Origin: Alphaproteobacteria bacterium PA4
GTDB lineage: Bacteria; Pseudomonadota; Alphaproteobacteria; Sphingomonadales; Sphingomonadaceae
Length of the DNA: 64,000 bases
Direction: 5' to 3'
NCBI GenBank assembly: GCA_002256005.1
Contig: NKIQ01000009.1
Location: forward strand, 41,978 to 105,977
Positions 10,565-19,358 of the stretch are shown here, in pieces. Below the pieces are notes generated by a model. It saw only the letters and a program-made list of their open reading frames with translations, had not been told where the DNA came from and did not search any database. The translations under genes and the position numbers were made by a program. The first letter of the stretch is position 1. Each line of letters starts with the position of its first letter.

Positions 10565-11479
10565 TCAGGCGCAGGCCTGCGCGCCGCAGTCCGCCGCCCC
10601 CAGCTCGACCTGGATGGTCGCATGGCCGATGCCGAAGCGGTGATCGAGGTCATGGGTCAGCGCCGTCAGCGCATCGTCGCCGGGATGGCCGCCGGGCATC
10701 ACCATATGCACGGTCAGCGCCGTTTCGCTGGTGCCCATCGCCCAGATGTGCAGGTCATGCACGGCCGTGACGCCGGGGCGGCTGGCGAGAAACGCCGTCA
10801 CCGCTGCCGTGTCGATCGATTCGGGCACGGCGTCCAATGCCAGTGCCACCGATTCCTTCAGCAGCGCCCAGGTGCCCTTCACGATGACGGCGACGACGAT
10901 CAGGCTGAGCGCCGGATCGAGCCAGTAGAGCTGCGTCTTCAGAATCAGGAAGCCCGAGACGACCACCGCCGCCGACACGCCGGCATCGGCGAGCATGTGA
11001 AGATAGGCGCCGCGGATATTGATATCACCGCGCTGGCCGCGGGCGAACAGCCAGGCGGTGATGCCGTTGACGAGGATACCGCCGGTGGCCACCGCCATCA
11101 CCAGCCCGCCGGGCACCGGCTGCGGATCGCCGAGGCGCTGCAGCGCTTCCGCGACGATCGCCCCGCAGGCGAGCAGCAGCAGCACGGCATTGGCGAGCGC
11201 CGCCAGGATGCCGCTGCGCTTCAGGCCATAGGTATAGCGCGCCGAGGCCGGCCGCGCCGCCAGCCGCAGCCCGCCCCAGGCCAGCGCCAGGCCGAGCACA
11301 TCCGACAGATTGTGGCCGGCGTCGGCCAGCAGCGCCATGGAGCCGGACCAGAGCCCGGCGCCGGCTTCGACGGCGACATAGGCCAGGTTCAGCACGATAC
11401 CGATGGCGAAGGCGCGGCCGAAGCCATCCGCAGCGGAGGGGCCATGGTGGTGATGATGATCGTGGGAATGGCCGGCCAT
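10565..11479 (-). CDS. CDF family cation (zinc-type) efflux protein
   Basis: Inner-membrane metal/proton antiporter of about 304 residues. The N-terminus MAGHSHDHHHHHG is a metal-binding histidine run. Six transmembrane segments follow, with the two intramembrane sites visible as HNLSD (after LLADAG) and HMLAD (in YLHMLADAGVS), the His-Asp pattern of zinc transporters such as ZitB/CzcD. The C-terminal cytoplasmic domain has VTAVHDLHIWAMG and ends with a Cys-containing tail (DCGAQACA). The start at 11479 is set by the His-rich motif; the longer upstream frame overlaps the region next to the tRNA gene. Substrate is inferred as Zn(II), possibly also Cd/Co. Confidence 0.93.
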   Translation of the reverse strand: MAGHSHDHHHHHGPSAADGFGRAFAIGIVLNLAYVAVEAGAGLWSGSMALLADAGHNLSDVLGLALAWGGLRLAARPASARYTYGLKRSGILAALANAVLLLLACGAIVAEALQRLGDPQPVPGGLVMAVATGGILVNGITAWLFARGQRGDINIRGAYLHMLADAGVSAAVVVSGFLILKTQLYWLDPALSLIVVAVIVKGTWALLKESVALALDAVPESIDTAAVTAFLASRPGVTAVHDLHIWAMGTSETALTVHMVMPGGHPGDDALTALTHDLDHRFGIGHATIQVELGAADCGAQACA

Positions 11480-11687
11480 GTTCGGCGGTGTATCAGATTC
11501 GCAGGTGGGCGCCATGCGGCACAGCCGGCGGCGGAGCCGCCGAGTCTGTTGGGGTGGGAGAAGGAAGAAAGGAAAGTTGCGGGCAAAGCCCGCGCGTCGG
11601 ACGGGTTCGCCGGTGGAAGGCACCGGCGCCCCGCCGGCCGGTCTTGCGCCTGTCGGCGCGCGTCCCGCGCGCTTGCGGCGCGGCGAC

Positions 11688-11762
11688 TGGAGCGGGCGAA
11701 GGGATTCGAACCCTCGACTTCAACCTTGGCAAGGTTGCGCTCTACCCCTGAGCTACGCCCGC
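11688..11762 (-). tRNA. tRNA-Gly (anticodon GCC)
   Basis: 75-nt gene including an encoded CCA. Acceptor stem GCGGGCG pairs with CGCCCGC. The D arm begins TAGCTCAGGGGTAGAGC. The anticodon stem-loop CAACC-TTGCCAA-GGTTG carries GCC, and the T arm contains GGTTCGAATCC. All stems pair, so it should be functional. It lies upstream of the CDF exporter and divergent from the YbbN-like gene. Confidence 0.97.
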
Positions 11763-11882
11763 TCGACCGCTGGGAGCCGCTTGGCACCCCGTGGCGAGCG
11801 GCGCGGTTAGCACCGGGTGCTGGCGGGATGCAAGCGGAAATGCGCAAAAATCGCCTGCGGCATCACCGGGCTTGGCAAAATC

Positions 11883-12845
11883 ATGCCCGACACCCCATAT
11901 GGCGACCAACAGACTCAGCCAGACAATGGGATCATGACCTTGGCCAGCCTTGCCACCGCCGCCAGCGACAAAGCCAGCTTCGACGCCTTTCGCCGCGATG
12001 TCATCGATGCATCGAAGGATGCGCTGGTGCTCGTCGATTTCTGGGCCGAATGGTGCGGACCGTGCAAGACGCTGGGGCCGCTGCTCGAACGCGTCACCGC
12101 CGCCAACGCGCCGCGCGTCAAGCTGGTCAAGATCGATGTCGACAAGAATCAGGCGCTGGCCAGCCAGTTCCGCATCCAGTCGATTCCCACCGTCTATGCG
12201 TTCCTGAAGGGGCAGCCGGTCGATGGCTTCCAGGGCTCGCTCGGCGAACGCGAGCTGAAGGCCTTTGTCGAACGCCTGCTCGCCGGCGCGCCGTTGCCGC
12301 CCGATGCCGCCGATGCCGAGGCTCAAATCGCCGCGCTGATCGAATCGGCGGAAGCCGCGTCGGCCGAAGGCGAACATGCCGAAGCCGCCGCCATTCTGCG
12401 TGCGCTGGTGCAGGAACTGCCGGAACGCGACAATCTCGTCGGCAAATATGCGCTGGTGCTGATCGCAGCCGGTGACGTCTCGGGCGCCAATGATGCGCTG
12501 ATGACGGTTGCCGGTGATTCGAAGGATCCGGACGTCGTCCGCGCCCGCGCCGCGCTCGCCGTGGCCAGGGATGCCGTGCCGGTCGACGATCTTGCCGGGC
12601 TGATGGCGCAGGTGGCCGCCGATCCCGACAATCATGCGCTGCGCTTCGAACTGGCGGGCGGCCTGCTGGCGCGTGGTGATCGCGATGCCGCGGCGGATGC
12701 GCTGCTCACCATCATCGGCGCCGATCGCGGCTGGAATGACAGTGCCGCCCAGCAGACCCTGTTGAAGATGTTCGAGGCGACGGGGCTGGCCGACCCGTGG
12801 AGCATCAAGACGCGGGCCCGCCTGCGCTCCATCCTGTTTGCATGA
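11883..12845 (+). CDS. ybbN: YbbN/CnoX-type thioredoxin with TPR tail
   Basis: About 320 residues. The N-terminal thioredoxin domain contains LVLVDFWAEWCGPCKTLGPL with the redox pair Cys 58 and Cys 61, and the cis-proline segment FRIQSIPTVYAFLKGQPVDGF. Residues from about 135 onward are helical repeats (ALIESAEAASAEGEHAEAAAIL, GDVSGANDALMTVAG and others), matching the tetratricopeptide tail of the YbbN/CnoX chaperedoxin family, which holds unfolding proteins and hands them to chaperones. Unlike the E. coli protein, the full CGPC site is kept, so it may be redox-active. The start is uncertain between 11883 and 11934. The stop overlaps the LON-domain gene by ATGA. Confidence 0.9.
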   Translation: MPDTPYGDQQTQPDNGIMTLASLATAASDKASFDAFRRDVIDASKDALVLVDFWAEWCGPCKTLGPLLERVTAANAPRVKLVKIDVDKNQALASQFRIQSIPTVYAFLKGQPVDGFQGSLGERELKAFVERLLAGAPLPPDAADAEAQIAALIESAEAASAEGEHAEAAAILRALVQELPERDNLVGKYALVLIAAGDVSGANDALMTVAGDSKDPDVVRARAALAVARDAVPVDDLAGLMAQVAADPDNHALRFELAGGLLARGDRDAAADALLTIIGADRGWNDSAAQQTLLKMFEATGLADPWSIKTRARLRSILFA

Positions 12846-13501
12846 CCAGCCACGAACCCCTGCCGAGCGCCGTGCCGGTGTTTCCGCTGACGGGGGCCGT
12901 GCTGCTGCCGCGGGGCCTGTTGCCGCTCAACATCTTCGAACCACGCTATCTCGCCATGGTCCGCGATGCGATGGCGGCTGCGGGCGCCGCCAACCGCATC
13001 ATCGGCATCATCCAGCCGCGTTTCGATGGCGATCCGCCGCCGCTCTATCAGGTCGGCTGCCTTGGCCGCATCAGCGACTATCGCGAGACCGATGATGGCC
13101 GCATCCTCATCGCGCTGACCGGCATCACCCGCTTCCGCGTCGCGGCCGAGCTCGACCGGCCGACGCTCTATCGCCAGGTCCTCACCGATTATGACGGCTT
13201 CGGCGATGACCGCGAGGATCCCGAACCGCTGGCCGCCGTCGCCCGCGCCGGGCTGGAGGATGTGCTGAAAGTCTATCTCGACGCCCAGGGCCTAAGTGCC
13301 GATTGGGACGCGGTGAAGGCTGCCGATGACGAAGCGCTGGTGACGACACTCGCCAGTGTCTGCCCCTTCCATCCGCCGGAAAAACAGGCGTTGCTGGAGG
13401 CGGAGACGCTGCCCGAACGCGCCGCGACGCTGACGGCGCTGATGACCTTTGCCCAGGGCATGGGCGGGCGCCGCGACAGCGACCGGCCGACGCTGCAATA
13501 G
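12842..13501 (+). CDS. LON peptidase substrate-binding domain protein
   Basis: 219 residues consisting of a stand-alone Lon N-terminal (LAN) domain without ATPase or protease parts. Characteristic segments are [57 protein letters not shown] and [16 protein letters not shown], followed by a helical half ([23 protein letters not shown]). Such proteins are widespread in alphaproteobacteria and plausibly act in protein quality control, but the function is not established. It is translationally coupled to the YbbN-like thioredoxin (ATGA), which supports a shared proteostasis role, and is followed after 10 bp by the Trm112-like gene. Confidence 0.92.
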   Translation: MTSHEPLPSAVPVFPLTGAVLLPRGLLPLNIFEPRYLAMVRDAMAAAGAANRIIGIIQPRFDGDPPPLYQVGCLGRISDYRETDDGRILIALTGITRFRVAAELDRPTLYRQVLTDYDGFGDDREDPEPLAAVARAGLEDVLKVYLDAQGLSADWDAVKAADDEALVTTLASVCPFHPPEKQALLEAETLPERAATLTALMTFAQGMGGRRDSDRPTLQ

Positions 13502-13511
13502 CGCACAGCCG

Positions 13512-13691
13512 ATGGCGCTCGATCCCAGGCTGCTCGCCATTCTGGTCTGCCCGATGACGCGGACGCCGCTGCGCCTCGATGAACAGGCGCAGGAACTGGT
13601 CGCCGACCGCGCCGGCCTCGCCTATCCGATTCGCGACGGCGTGCCGATCCTGCTCGTTGAAGCAGCGCGGGAGTTTCCGCCGGTCGATTGA
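13512..13691 (+). CDS. Trm112-family (UPF0434/YcaR-like) small protein
   Basis: 59 residues, normal for the family. [23 protein letters not shown] is the N-terminal signature and [20 protein letters not shown] is the conserved C-terminal half. Eukaryotic and archaeal Trm112 activates methyltransferases; the role of bacterial versions is poorly known. One of the usual zinc-binding positions is present (Cys in LVCP), but the second cysteine of the usual CP.C motif is replaced by Thr here, so zinc binding is doubtful. It is the last gene of a three-gene unit with ybbN and the LON-domain gene, ending before repeat copy C. Confidence 0.9.
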   Translation: MALDPRLLAILVCPMTRTPLRLDEQAQELVADRAGLAYPIRDGVPILLVEAAREFPPVD

Positions 13692-13726
13692 TGCCAAATC
13701 CCGTGGAAGCAAGCCCATGGGAAAGT

Positions 13727-13855
13727 GCCTCCGGCGGCTGGGGCCGCGGGTCCCAGACCCCATTTCGCCTTTGTTTCGGCCTGGAAGACTGCCTGCGGTG
13801 CCGCGCGGTCGCCAGTCAATGGGGTCTGGGGCCTGAGGCCCCAGCCGCCGGAGGC
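13727..13855. repeat. Palindromic repeat family 1, copy C
   Basis: 129 bp. Left hairpin CTGGGGCC-GCG-GGTCCCAG contains a G-T wobble in place of G-C; right hairpin CTGGGGCC-TGA-GGCCCCAG. The outer arms GCCTCCGGCGG and CCGCCGGAGGC are intact, and the core resembles copies B and E. It lies between the convergent Trm112-like and UbiH-type genes. Confidence 0.9.
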
Positions 13856-13905
13856 TCTGATGCTTGTTATCGAGTCATCATCGCCGGGGTCAAAAGTTTC
13901 TGACC

Positions 13906-15123
13906 CTAGACCAGCTCGCCCTTCAGCAGCGCCGGAAGCTGCCCGGTTTCGCCGCGGGCTTCCGCCATGAAGCGCGCCTTCAGCGGCGGCAGCCGCTCGA
14001 CACCGGCGAGGCCGAAGCGGCGCACGGCGGCGGGCAGGCGGCCGGGCAGGCCGAACAGGCGGTGCAGGCCATCGGTGACGGCGCCGACCATGGCATTGTC
14101 GAGCCGGCGCCAGGCCGAATAGCGGGCGAGCACGGCGGGTGCGCCCAGGTCCTGCCCGGTGCGCGCCGCCTCGACCAGCACCTCCGCCAGTGCCGCCACG
14201 TCGCGGAAGCCCATGTTGAGACCCTGGCCGGCGATGGGGTGGATGCCGTGCGCGGCGTCGCCGATCAGCAGCAGCCGTTCGGCGGAATAGCTGGCGGCAT
14301 GGTGATAGCCGAGCGGCCAGACGACCTGTGGCGCGATGATCTCGACGTCGCCGAGCGTGCCGTCGATGCGGGAGGCCAGCTCGGCTGCCAGCGCCTTCGG
14401 CCCCAGCTTGCGGGCGCCGGCGGCGGCATCGGCCTTCACTGTCCAGACGATGGCGGAGCGGGGGCGGCCATCGGCGGTGTCTGTCATCGGCAGCAGCGCC
14501 AGCGGGCCGCTGGGATAGAACAGCTCGCAGGCGACGCCGCCGTGCGGCACGCTGTGCGCCACCATCGTCACCAGCGCGGCATTGGGATAGGACCAGCCGG
14601 TCAGCCGGATGCCGGCGGCCTCCCGCGTTTGCGAGCGGCGACCATCGGCGGCGATGGCCAGCGGCGCGGTGAACACCCGGCCATCGGCCAGCGTCAGCGT
14701 CGCTGTGGTCGCGTCGCGCTGCAGCGCCGCCACCTTGGCCGGCGCCACCAGCGTCACCAGCGGGTGGGCGCGGACGGCGCGCAGCAGCGCGATGCGCAAC
14801 AGCCGGTTTTCCAGCATGATGCCGAGCGGATCGCCATCGACACCGGCATCGAAGTGCAGGAATTGCGGCGCGACGCCATCGGTGACGCGGATTTCGCGGA
14901 TGGCGCAGCCTTCGCTGTCGAACAATTCGCCCAGCCCGAGCGCCCGCAGCATGCGCGCCGAGGCGCTGGCAATGGCGCTGGCCCGGCGATCGAAGGCCGG
15001 CAGCGTGGTTGCATCCAGGTCCTGCGCGTCGACAACGATGCTGGAAACCTCGTGCCGGGCGAGAGCCAGGGCGAGCGTGGAGCCGATGAGGCCGCCACCG
15101 ATGATGATGACATCTGCGTGCAT
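13906..15123 (-). CDS. UbiH/UbiF/COQ6-family FAD-dependent ring hydroxylase
   Basis: Flavin monooxygenase that would hydroxylate the aromatic ring during ubiquinone synthesis. 405 residues, normal length. The N-terminal FAD dinucleotide motif is ADVIIIGGGLIGSTLALALA, the middle has AIAADGRRSQTREAAGI (the DG motif), and the second FAD motif is LLLIGDAAHGIHPIAGQGLNMGFRD. These mark the UbiH/UbiF/UbiI/UbiL/COQ6 group; which ring position it hydroxylates cannot be told. It is divergent from ftsK across a 162-bp gap. A Coq4 gene at 61.4 kb is another part of the same pathway. Confidence 0.92.
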   Translation of the reverse strand: MHADVIIIGGGLIGSTLALALARHEVSSIVVDAQDLDATTLPAFDRRASAIASASARMLRALGLGELFDSEGCAIREIRVTDGVAPQFLHFDAGVDGDPLGIMLENRLLRIALLRAVRAHPLVTLVAPAKVAALQRDATTATLTLADGRVFTAPLAIAADGRRSQTREAAGIRLTGWSYPNAALVTMVAHSVPHGGVACELFYPSGPLALLPMTDTADGRPRSAIVWTVKADAAAGARKLGPKALAAELASRIDGTLGDVEIIAPQVVWPLGYHHAASYSAERLLLIGDAAHGIHPIAGQGLNMGFRDVAALAEVLVEAARTGQDLGAPAVLARYSAWRRLDNAMVGAVTDGLHRLFGLPGRLPAAVRRFGLAGVERLPPLKARFMAEARGETGQLPALLKGELV

Positions 15124-15285
15124 GGCACAGGCCTAGCGCAATCCCGCCGCCGACCCAAGCGGACATGATGACACGACGCCATGACACGGTGCCGAACCGG
15201 GCGTCGAACCTTGACCGGCGAGTCCGGCTGCGTCATCGTCGCCCGACGGGTTCAAAGCGTGAACACGGCAAAGGGTGCAAGCGTC

Positions 15286-17700
15286 ATGGCCAGCCGCGCC
15301 GCAAGAGGATCAGCAAAGCCACCCGCCCCCGGCAACGGCCGGTTGGCGCGGGCGGGTGCCGCCGCGCGCGCCGCGGTCAATCGCCTGCTCGTGCTCGGTG
15401 CGGCGCTCGCCCTGCTGCTGCTGGCGCTGGCCCTGCTGCTGGCGCTGCTCACCTGGTCGCCGCTCGATCCCTCCTTCAACAGCGCCACCGGGCGGGTGGC
15501 GAGCAATGCGCTGGGCGGTATCGGCAGCCATGTCTCCGACCTGTTGCTGCAACTGGCCGGCTGGCCGACGCTGGTGCTGGCCGTGCCGATCGCCGTCGCC
15601 GGCCTGCGCCTGGCGCAGGGGGCGGATGTTCCGCTGCGCCGCTGCACGCTGGCGACCGGCGGCGGCATCCTGCTCGCCGCCATGGCAGCCGGCGGCTATG
15701 GCCTGCCCGATCTCGGTGCGCCGGCGGGCTTCGGCGGCCTGTTCGGGCGGCTGGGGCAGGGCATCGCCATGGCGCTGGGCGATCTGCCGGCGCTGGCCGA
15801 TGTGCCGGTCGATACGATCCTCGCCGTGCTGCTGACGGCGCCGGCGCTCGCCCTCATCGCCTGGGGCTCGGGGCTGGGTCTTGCCGATCTCGGCGCGCTC
15901 GCCGGCCTGTCGGGGCGCGTCGCGGCGCTGCTGCCGGACCGCGACGCGGCCGACGAGAGCATCCCGGTGCGCGCCCGCCCGGCGCGGGCCGAACGCCAGC
16001 CGGCCGTGCGCGACGCAGCGCCCGAGGCACTGGACGACCAGCCATCGGCACCCCGCACCGTCGTCGTCGAGCCACAGCGCGGCGCCGCGCCCGGCAAGCG
16101 CCTGCAGCGCGAACGGCAGTCGGCGCTCGATCTCGGCGATGCCGCCATTTTGCCCAGCCTGTCGTTGCTGAAGCCGCCGCCGAGCGGCCCGGCCCGGCGC
16201 ATCGACGCCGCCAGCCTCGAACAGAATGCCCGGCTGCTGGAAGGCGTGCTGGAGGATTTCGGCGTGCGCGGCCGCATCGGCGAAGTGCGCCCCGGCCCGG
16301 TCGTCACCATGTACGAGCTGGAGCCGGCGCCGGGCATCAAGGCGTCGCGCGTCATCGGCCTTGCCGACGACATTGCCCGCTCGATGTCGGCGCTGTCGGC
16401 GCGCGTCGCCGTGGTGCCGGGCAAGAATGTCATCGGCATCGAACTGCCCAACCAGACCCGCGAGATGGTCAGCCTGTCGGAACTGCTCGGCAGCCGCGCC
16501 TTCGAGGATCGGGCGGCGGTGCTGCCGCTGGTGCTGGGCAAGGACATCTCCGGCGACCCGGTGATCGCCGATCTGGCGCCGATGCCGCACCTGCTCATCG
16601 CCGGCACCACCGGCTCCGGCAAGTCGGTCGGGCTCAACGCCATGATCCTGTCCCTGCTCTACCGGCTGGGGCCGGCGGACTGCCGGATGATCATGATCGA
16701 TCCCAAGATGCTGGAGCTGAAGACCTATGACGGGATTCCGCATCTGCTGGCGCCGGTCGTCACCGATCCGCCCAAGGCGATTCGCGCGCTGAAATGGGCG
16801 GTGGAGCAGATGGAGGATCGCTATCGCCAGATGTCGGCGATCAACGTCCGCAGCCTCGCCAATTTCAACCAGAAGGTTGCCGATGCCAAGGCGAGCGGCA
16901 AGCCGTTCGTGCGCAGCGTGCAGACCGGCTGGGACCCCGACACCCAGGAACCGATCATCGAGGAGGAAGTGCTCGATTTCGAGAAGCTGCCGCTGATCGT
17001 CGTGGTGGTCGACGAGCTCGCCGACCTGATGATGACGGCGGGCAAGGAGGTCGAGTTCCTCATCCAGCGGCTGGCGCAAAAGGCGCGCGCCGCGGGCATC
17101 CACCTGATCATGGCGACGCAGCGGCCCTCGGTCGATGTCATCACCGGCGTCATCAAGGCCAATCTGCCGACGCGCATCAGCTTCCAGGTCACCTCGAAGA
17201 TCGACAGCCGCACCATCCTCGGCGAACAGGGCGCCGAGCAGCTGCTGGGCAAGGGCGACATGCTGTGGATGTCGGGCGGCAAGCAGCTGATCCGCGTCCA
17301 TGGCCCCTTCGTCACCGATGACGAGGTGGAGGCCGTCGCCGACCATTGGCGCCGCCAGGGCATGCCGGCCTATGTCGGCGCCGTCACCGAAGACCCGGGC
17401 GAGGACGATGACAGCGGGCCGTTCAGCGGCGGCGATGACGATGGGGGCCGACCGCGCGGTGGCGGTGGTGGCCGCGGTGGTGGCGGCGGCGACGAGGAAG
17501 CCGATGTCTATGCCCGCGCCATCGAGATCGTCGCCATCGCGCAAAAGGCCAGCACCAGTTACCTGCAGCGGCAATTGCGCGTCGGCTACAACAATGCCGC
17601 GCGGCTGATCGAGCAGATGGAGGCCGATGGCTTCGTCTCCCGCCCCGATCATGTCGGCCGCCGCGAGGTGCTGATCGACGAAAACGGCCAGCGGCGCTAG
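15286..17700 (+). CDS. ftsK: DNA translocase FtsK
   Basis: Septal DNA pump that clears chromosomes from the closing division site and activates XerCD at dif. About 804 residues. The N-terminal part has several transmembrane helices ([25 protein letters not shown] and others to about residue 230), then a short charged linker, shorter than in E. coli. The motor has Walker [15 protein letters not shown] at about 440-453, Walker [15 protein letters not shown], and [23 protein letters not shown] glycine-rich linker precedes the gamma winged-helix domain ([25 protein letters not shown]... [21 protein letters not shown]) that reads KOPS-type sequences. A start at 15286 or the upstream GTG at 15259 is possible. 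The stop abuts the next ATG (TAGATG). Confidence 0.96.
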   Translation: MASRAARGSAKPPAPGNGRLARAGAAARAAVNRLLVLGAALALLLLALALLLALLTWSPLDPSFNSATGRVASNALGGIGSHVSDLLLQLAGWPTLVLAVPIAVAGLRLAQGADVPLRRCTLATGGGILLAAMAAGGYGLPDLGAPAGFGGLFGRLGQGIAMALGDLPALADVPVDTILAVLLTAPALALIAWGSGLGLADLGALAGLSGRVAALLPDRDAADESIPVRARPARAERQPAVRDAAPEALDDQPSAPRTVVVEPQRGAAPGKRLQRERQSALDLGDAAILPSLSLLKPPPSGPARRIDAASLEQNARLLEGVLEDFGVRGRIGEVRPGPVVTMYELEPAPGIKASRVIGLADDIARSMSALSARVAVVPGKNVIGIELPNQTREMVSLSELLGSRAFEDRAAVLPLVLGKDISGDPVIADLAPMPHLLIAGTTGSGKSVGLNAMILSLLYRLGPADCRMIMIDPKMLELKTYDGIPHLLAPVVTDPPKAIRALKWAVEQMEDRYRQMSAINVRSLANFNQKVADAKASGKPFVRSVQTGWDPDTQEPIIEEEVLDFEKLPLIVVVVDELADLMMTAGKEVEFLIQRLAQKARAAGIHLIMATQRPSVDVITGVIKANLPTRISFQVTSKIDSRTILGEQGAEQLLGKGDMLWMSGGKQLIRVHGPFVTDDEVEAVADHWRRQGMPAYVGAVTEDPGEDDDSGPFSGGDDDGGRPRGGGGGRGGGGGDEEADVYARAIEIVAIAQKASTSYLQRQLRVGYNNAARLIEQMEADGFVSRPDHVGRREVLIDENGQRR

Positions 17701-18597
17701 ATGCAGATGTCGGGATCGCCCCTGCATCGCCCGCACCATCTGGGTGTGCTGGCAGCCACCGCCGCAACCGGCCTCGGCGTGCTGGTGATAGCGGCGGCCG
17801 GTGCGCCCAGGGCCTATCTGGTGATCAATCTGGCGGCGCTGGTCATCGGCATGGCGCTGCTGGCCATCGTGCAGCGCACGCGATTGGCCCCGGCGTCGGC
17901 CGGGTGGCTGGCACTGGCGGCAGCGGCCGCCCTGCTGGCCACCGCCCTGCTTGGCAGCAGCATCGAAGGTGCGATACGCTGGGTGCGGATCGGCACTGTC
18001 TCGGTCCAGCCGAGCCTGATGCTGCTGCCGTTGCTCGTGCTGGCCTTTGCCCGTGTTCGCGATTCGGCAACGACTCTGGCCATGCTGGTGAGCGCCCTGG
18101 CGCTGGCGTTGCAGCCCGACCGGGCCATGGCCGGCGCGCTGGTCGCGGGGCTTGCCGCGTTGGCGGCAACGGCGCGGGACAGGCGGGTGCTGCTGGCGCT
18201 GGCGGCGGCGCTCGGCGGCTTTGTGGTCACGCTGGCGCGTCCCGACCGGCTGCCGCCAACGGCCTTTGTCGAACAGGTCTATGCCGGCGCCTTCGGCTTT
18301 TCGCTGCTGGCCGGACTGGCGCTGCTGGTTGGATCGGCGTTGCTGCTGCTGCCCCTGCTGGCACTGGACCGCACCATCGGCATGGTCTTCGCCGCCGTGT
18401 GGCTGGCCATTCTGGCGGCGGCGGTCCTTGGCAATTATCCAACGCCGCTGCTGGGTTATGGCGGCAGTGGCATCATCGGCTATCTGCTGGGCCTGGCCGC
18501 CTTGCCGCATCCGGGCCGGCGCCAGCTTCGGGTGTCGGTGTCGGCAACCGCTGATGCGGATCGCACGACCGTCGGCGATCTTTTCGCCGCCCGCTGA
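17701..18597 (+). CDS. Divergent SEDS-like (FtsW/RodA-like) membrane protein
   Basis: 298 residues with about eight to nine hydrophobic segments. No full family match, but several stretches line up with SEDS peptidoglycan polymerases: GAIRWVRIGTVSVQPSLMLLPL (FtsW/RodA GAxRWIxIGxxxxQPSE), LQPDRAMA (the QPDLGTA motif), and NYPTPLLGYGGSGIIGYLLGLAAL (the PFxSYGGSSLL motif). The protein is shorter than the usual 370-400 residues. At the expected catalytic Asp (PEAHTDFIFA in RodA) it reads AFVEQVYA, with Glu at about 191. It follows ftsK with no gap, so it is probably co-transcribed with this division gene. It may be an inactive or altered relative; a plain hypothetical membrane protein remains possible. 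Confidence 0.65.
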   Translation: MQMSGSPLHRPHHLGVLAATAATGLGVLVIAAAGAPRAYLVINLAALVIGMALLAIVQRTRLAPASAGWLALAAAAALLATALLGSSIEGAIRWVRIGTVSVQPSLMLLPLLVLAFARVRDSATTLAMLVSALALALQPDRAMAGALVAGLAALAATARDRRVLLALAAALGGFVVTLARPDRLPPTAFVEQVYAGAFGFSLLAGLALLVGSALLLLPLLALDRTIGMVFAAVWLAILAAAVLGNYPTPLLGYGGSGIIGYLLGLAALPHPGRRQLRVSVSATADADRTTVGDLFAAR

Positions 18598-18600
18598 CGC

Positions 18601-19263
18601 TCAGCGCGGCTGCACCAGCGCCGCAATCTGGCGCTCGACAAGGCGGCAAAGGTCGGCGGCCAGATCGGCGCCCGGTGGCAACAGGCGATCGATGGCGGCG
18701 CGGCCGCTGGCGAAGGCGGTGAGGCCGGAGATGAGATGTATGGCCTCCAGCCGCGCCGGGCCGGCGCCGGGGGTGCTGCGGGCGGCACTGATCAGCTGGC
18801 CGACCAGCTCGACGCCGGGGCGCCACAGCTGTTCGAACAGGATGTCGAAACCGGCGCCGGGGTCGGCGAGCTCGCGCTGGATGAACAGCGCCGCGCCCTG
18901 TGCGTCGCCCGTGCGCATCAGGAACTGCGCCAGTGCCAGCATGACATCGGACAGGCTTTGCCGTGCCGCCGCGGCATCGCCCCCGCTGAGCACCGTTTCG
19001 GCAGCACGGCTGGTCGGCAGCGCGGCGGCAACATAGCGATCGACGATATGGCCGGCGCAGGCGCGGTACAGCCCCTGCTTGCTGCCGAAATAATATTGAA
19101 TGGCGGGCAGATTGACCCGGGCGGCCTCGGCAATCTCGCGGGTCGAGACCGCGTCAAAGCCCCTGAGGCCGAAAGCCGACAGCGCCACGGCCAGGATGCG
19201 CTCGCGCGTTTCGGCGCCGCGGCGATAGCCCGTGCGGGCAGGCTGGGGGGCGGATGCCGTCAT
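18601..19263 (-). CDS. TetR family transcriptional regulator
   Basis: 220 residues. N-terminal helix-turn-helix: TRERILAVALSAFGLRGFDAVSTREIAEAARVN followed by LPAIQYYFGSKQGLYRA, the conserved TetR signature. The rest is helical, ending in a ligand/dimer domain with LFIQRELADPGAGFDILFEQL, similar to the CerR-type C-terminal domain. The inducer is unknown. It is divergent from the MpaB-type oxygenase gene across 95 bp, which contain a promoter with an embedded palindrome (19320-19331), the arrangement expected if it represses its neighbour. Its 3' end nearly meets the SEDS-like gene. Confidence 0.93.
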   Translation of the reverse strand: MTASAPQPARTGYRRGAETRERILAVALSAFGLRGFDAVSTREIAEAARVNLPAIQYYFGSKQGLYRACAGHIVDRYVAAALPTSRAAETVLSGGDAAAARQSLSDVMLALAQFLMRTGDAQGAALFIQRELADPGAGFDILFEQLWRPGVELVGQLISAARSTPGAGPARLEAIHLISGLTAFASGRAAIDRLLPPGADLAADLCRLVERQIAALVQPR

Positions 19264-19305
19264 GCCGGCATCAAGCGGCGGCGGCGGGCCCGGGTCAAGA
19301 GTCGC

Positions 19306-19335
19306 TTGACTTCAAAAAATATCAATTGATAGATA
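19306..19335 (+). promoter_or_regulatory. Promoter with embedded 12-bp palindromic operator for the MpaB-type gene
   Basis: TTGACT (-35-like) at 19306 and TAGATA (-10-like) at about 19330, spacing 18. The perfect palindrome TATCAATTGATA at 19320-19331 overlaps the spacer and -10. It is in the gap between divergent tetR and oxygenase genes, so binding by the TetR protein would block RNA polymerase (inference). The surrounding 60 bp are AT-rich compared with the genome. Confidence 0.6.
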
Positions 19336-19358
19336 TTGCCAGTAACGAAAGGTCGGCC

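Noticed and set aside
15310..18510. 1066-codon open frame on the minus strand across ftsK and the SEDS-like gene
   Set aside because: Rich in Gln/Arg/His/Gly without domains, and opposite to well-supported genes. It is a GC-driven antisense frame.
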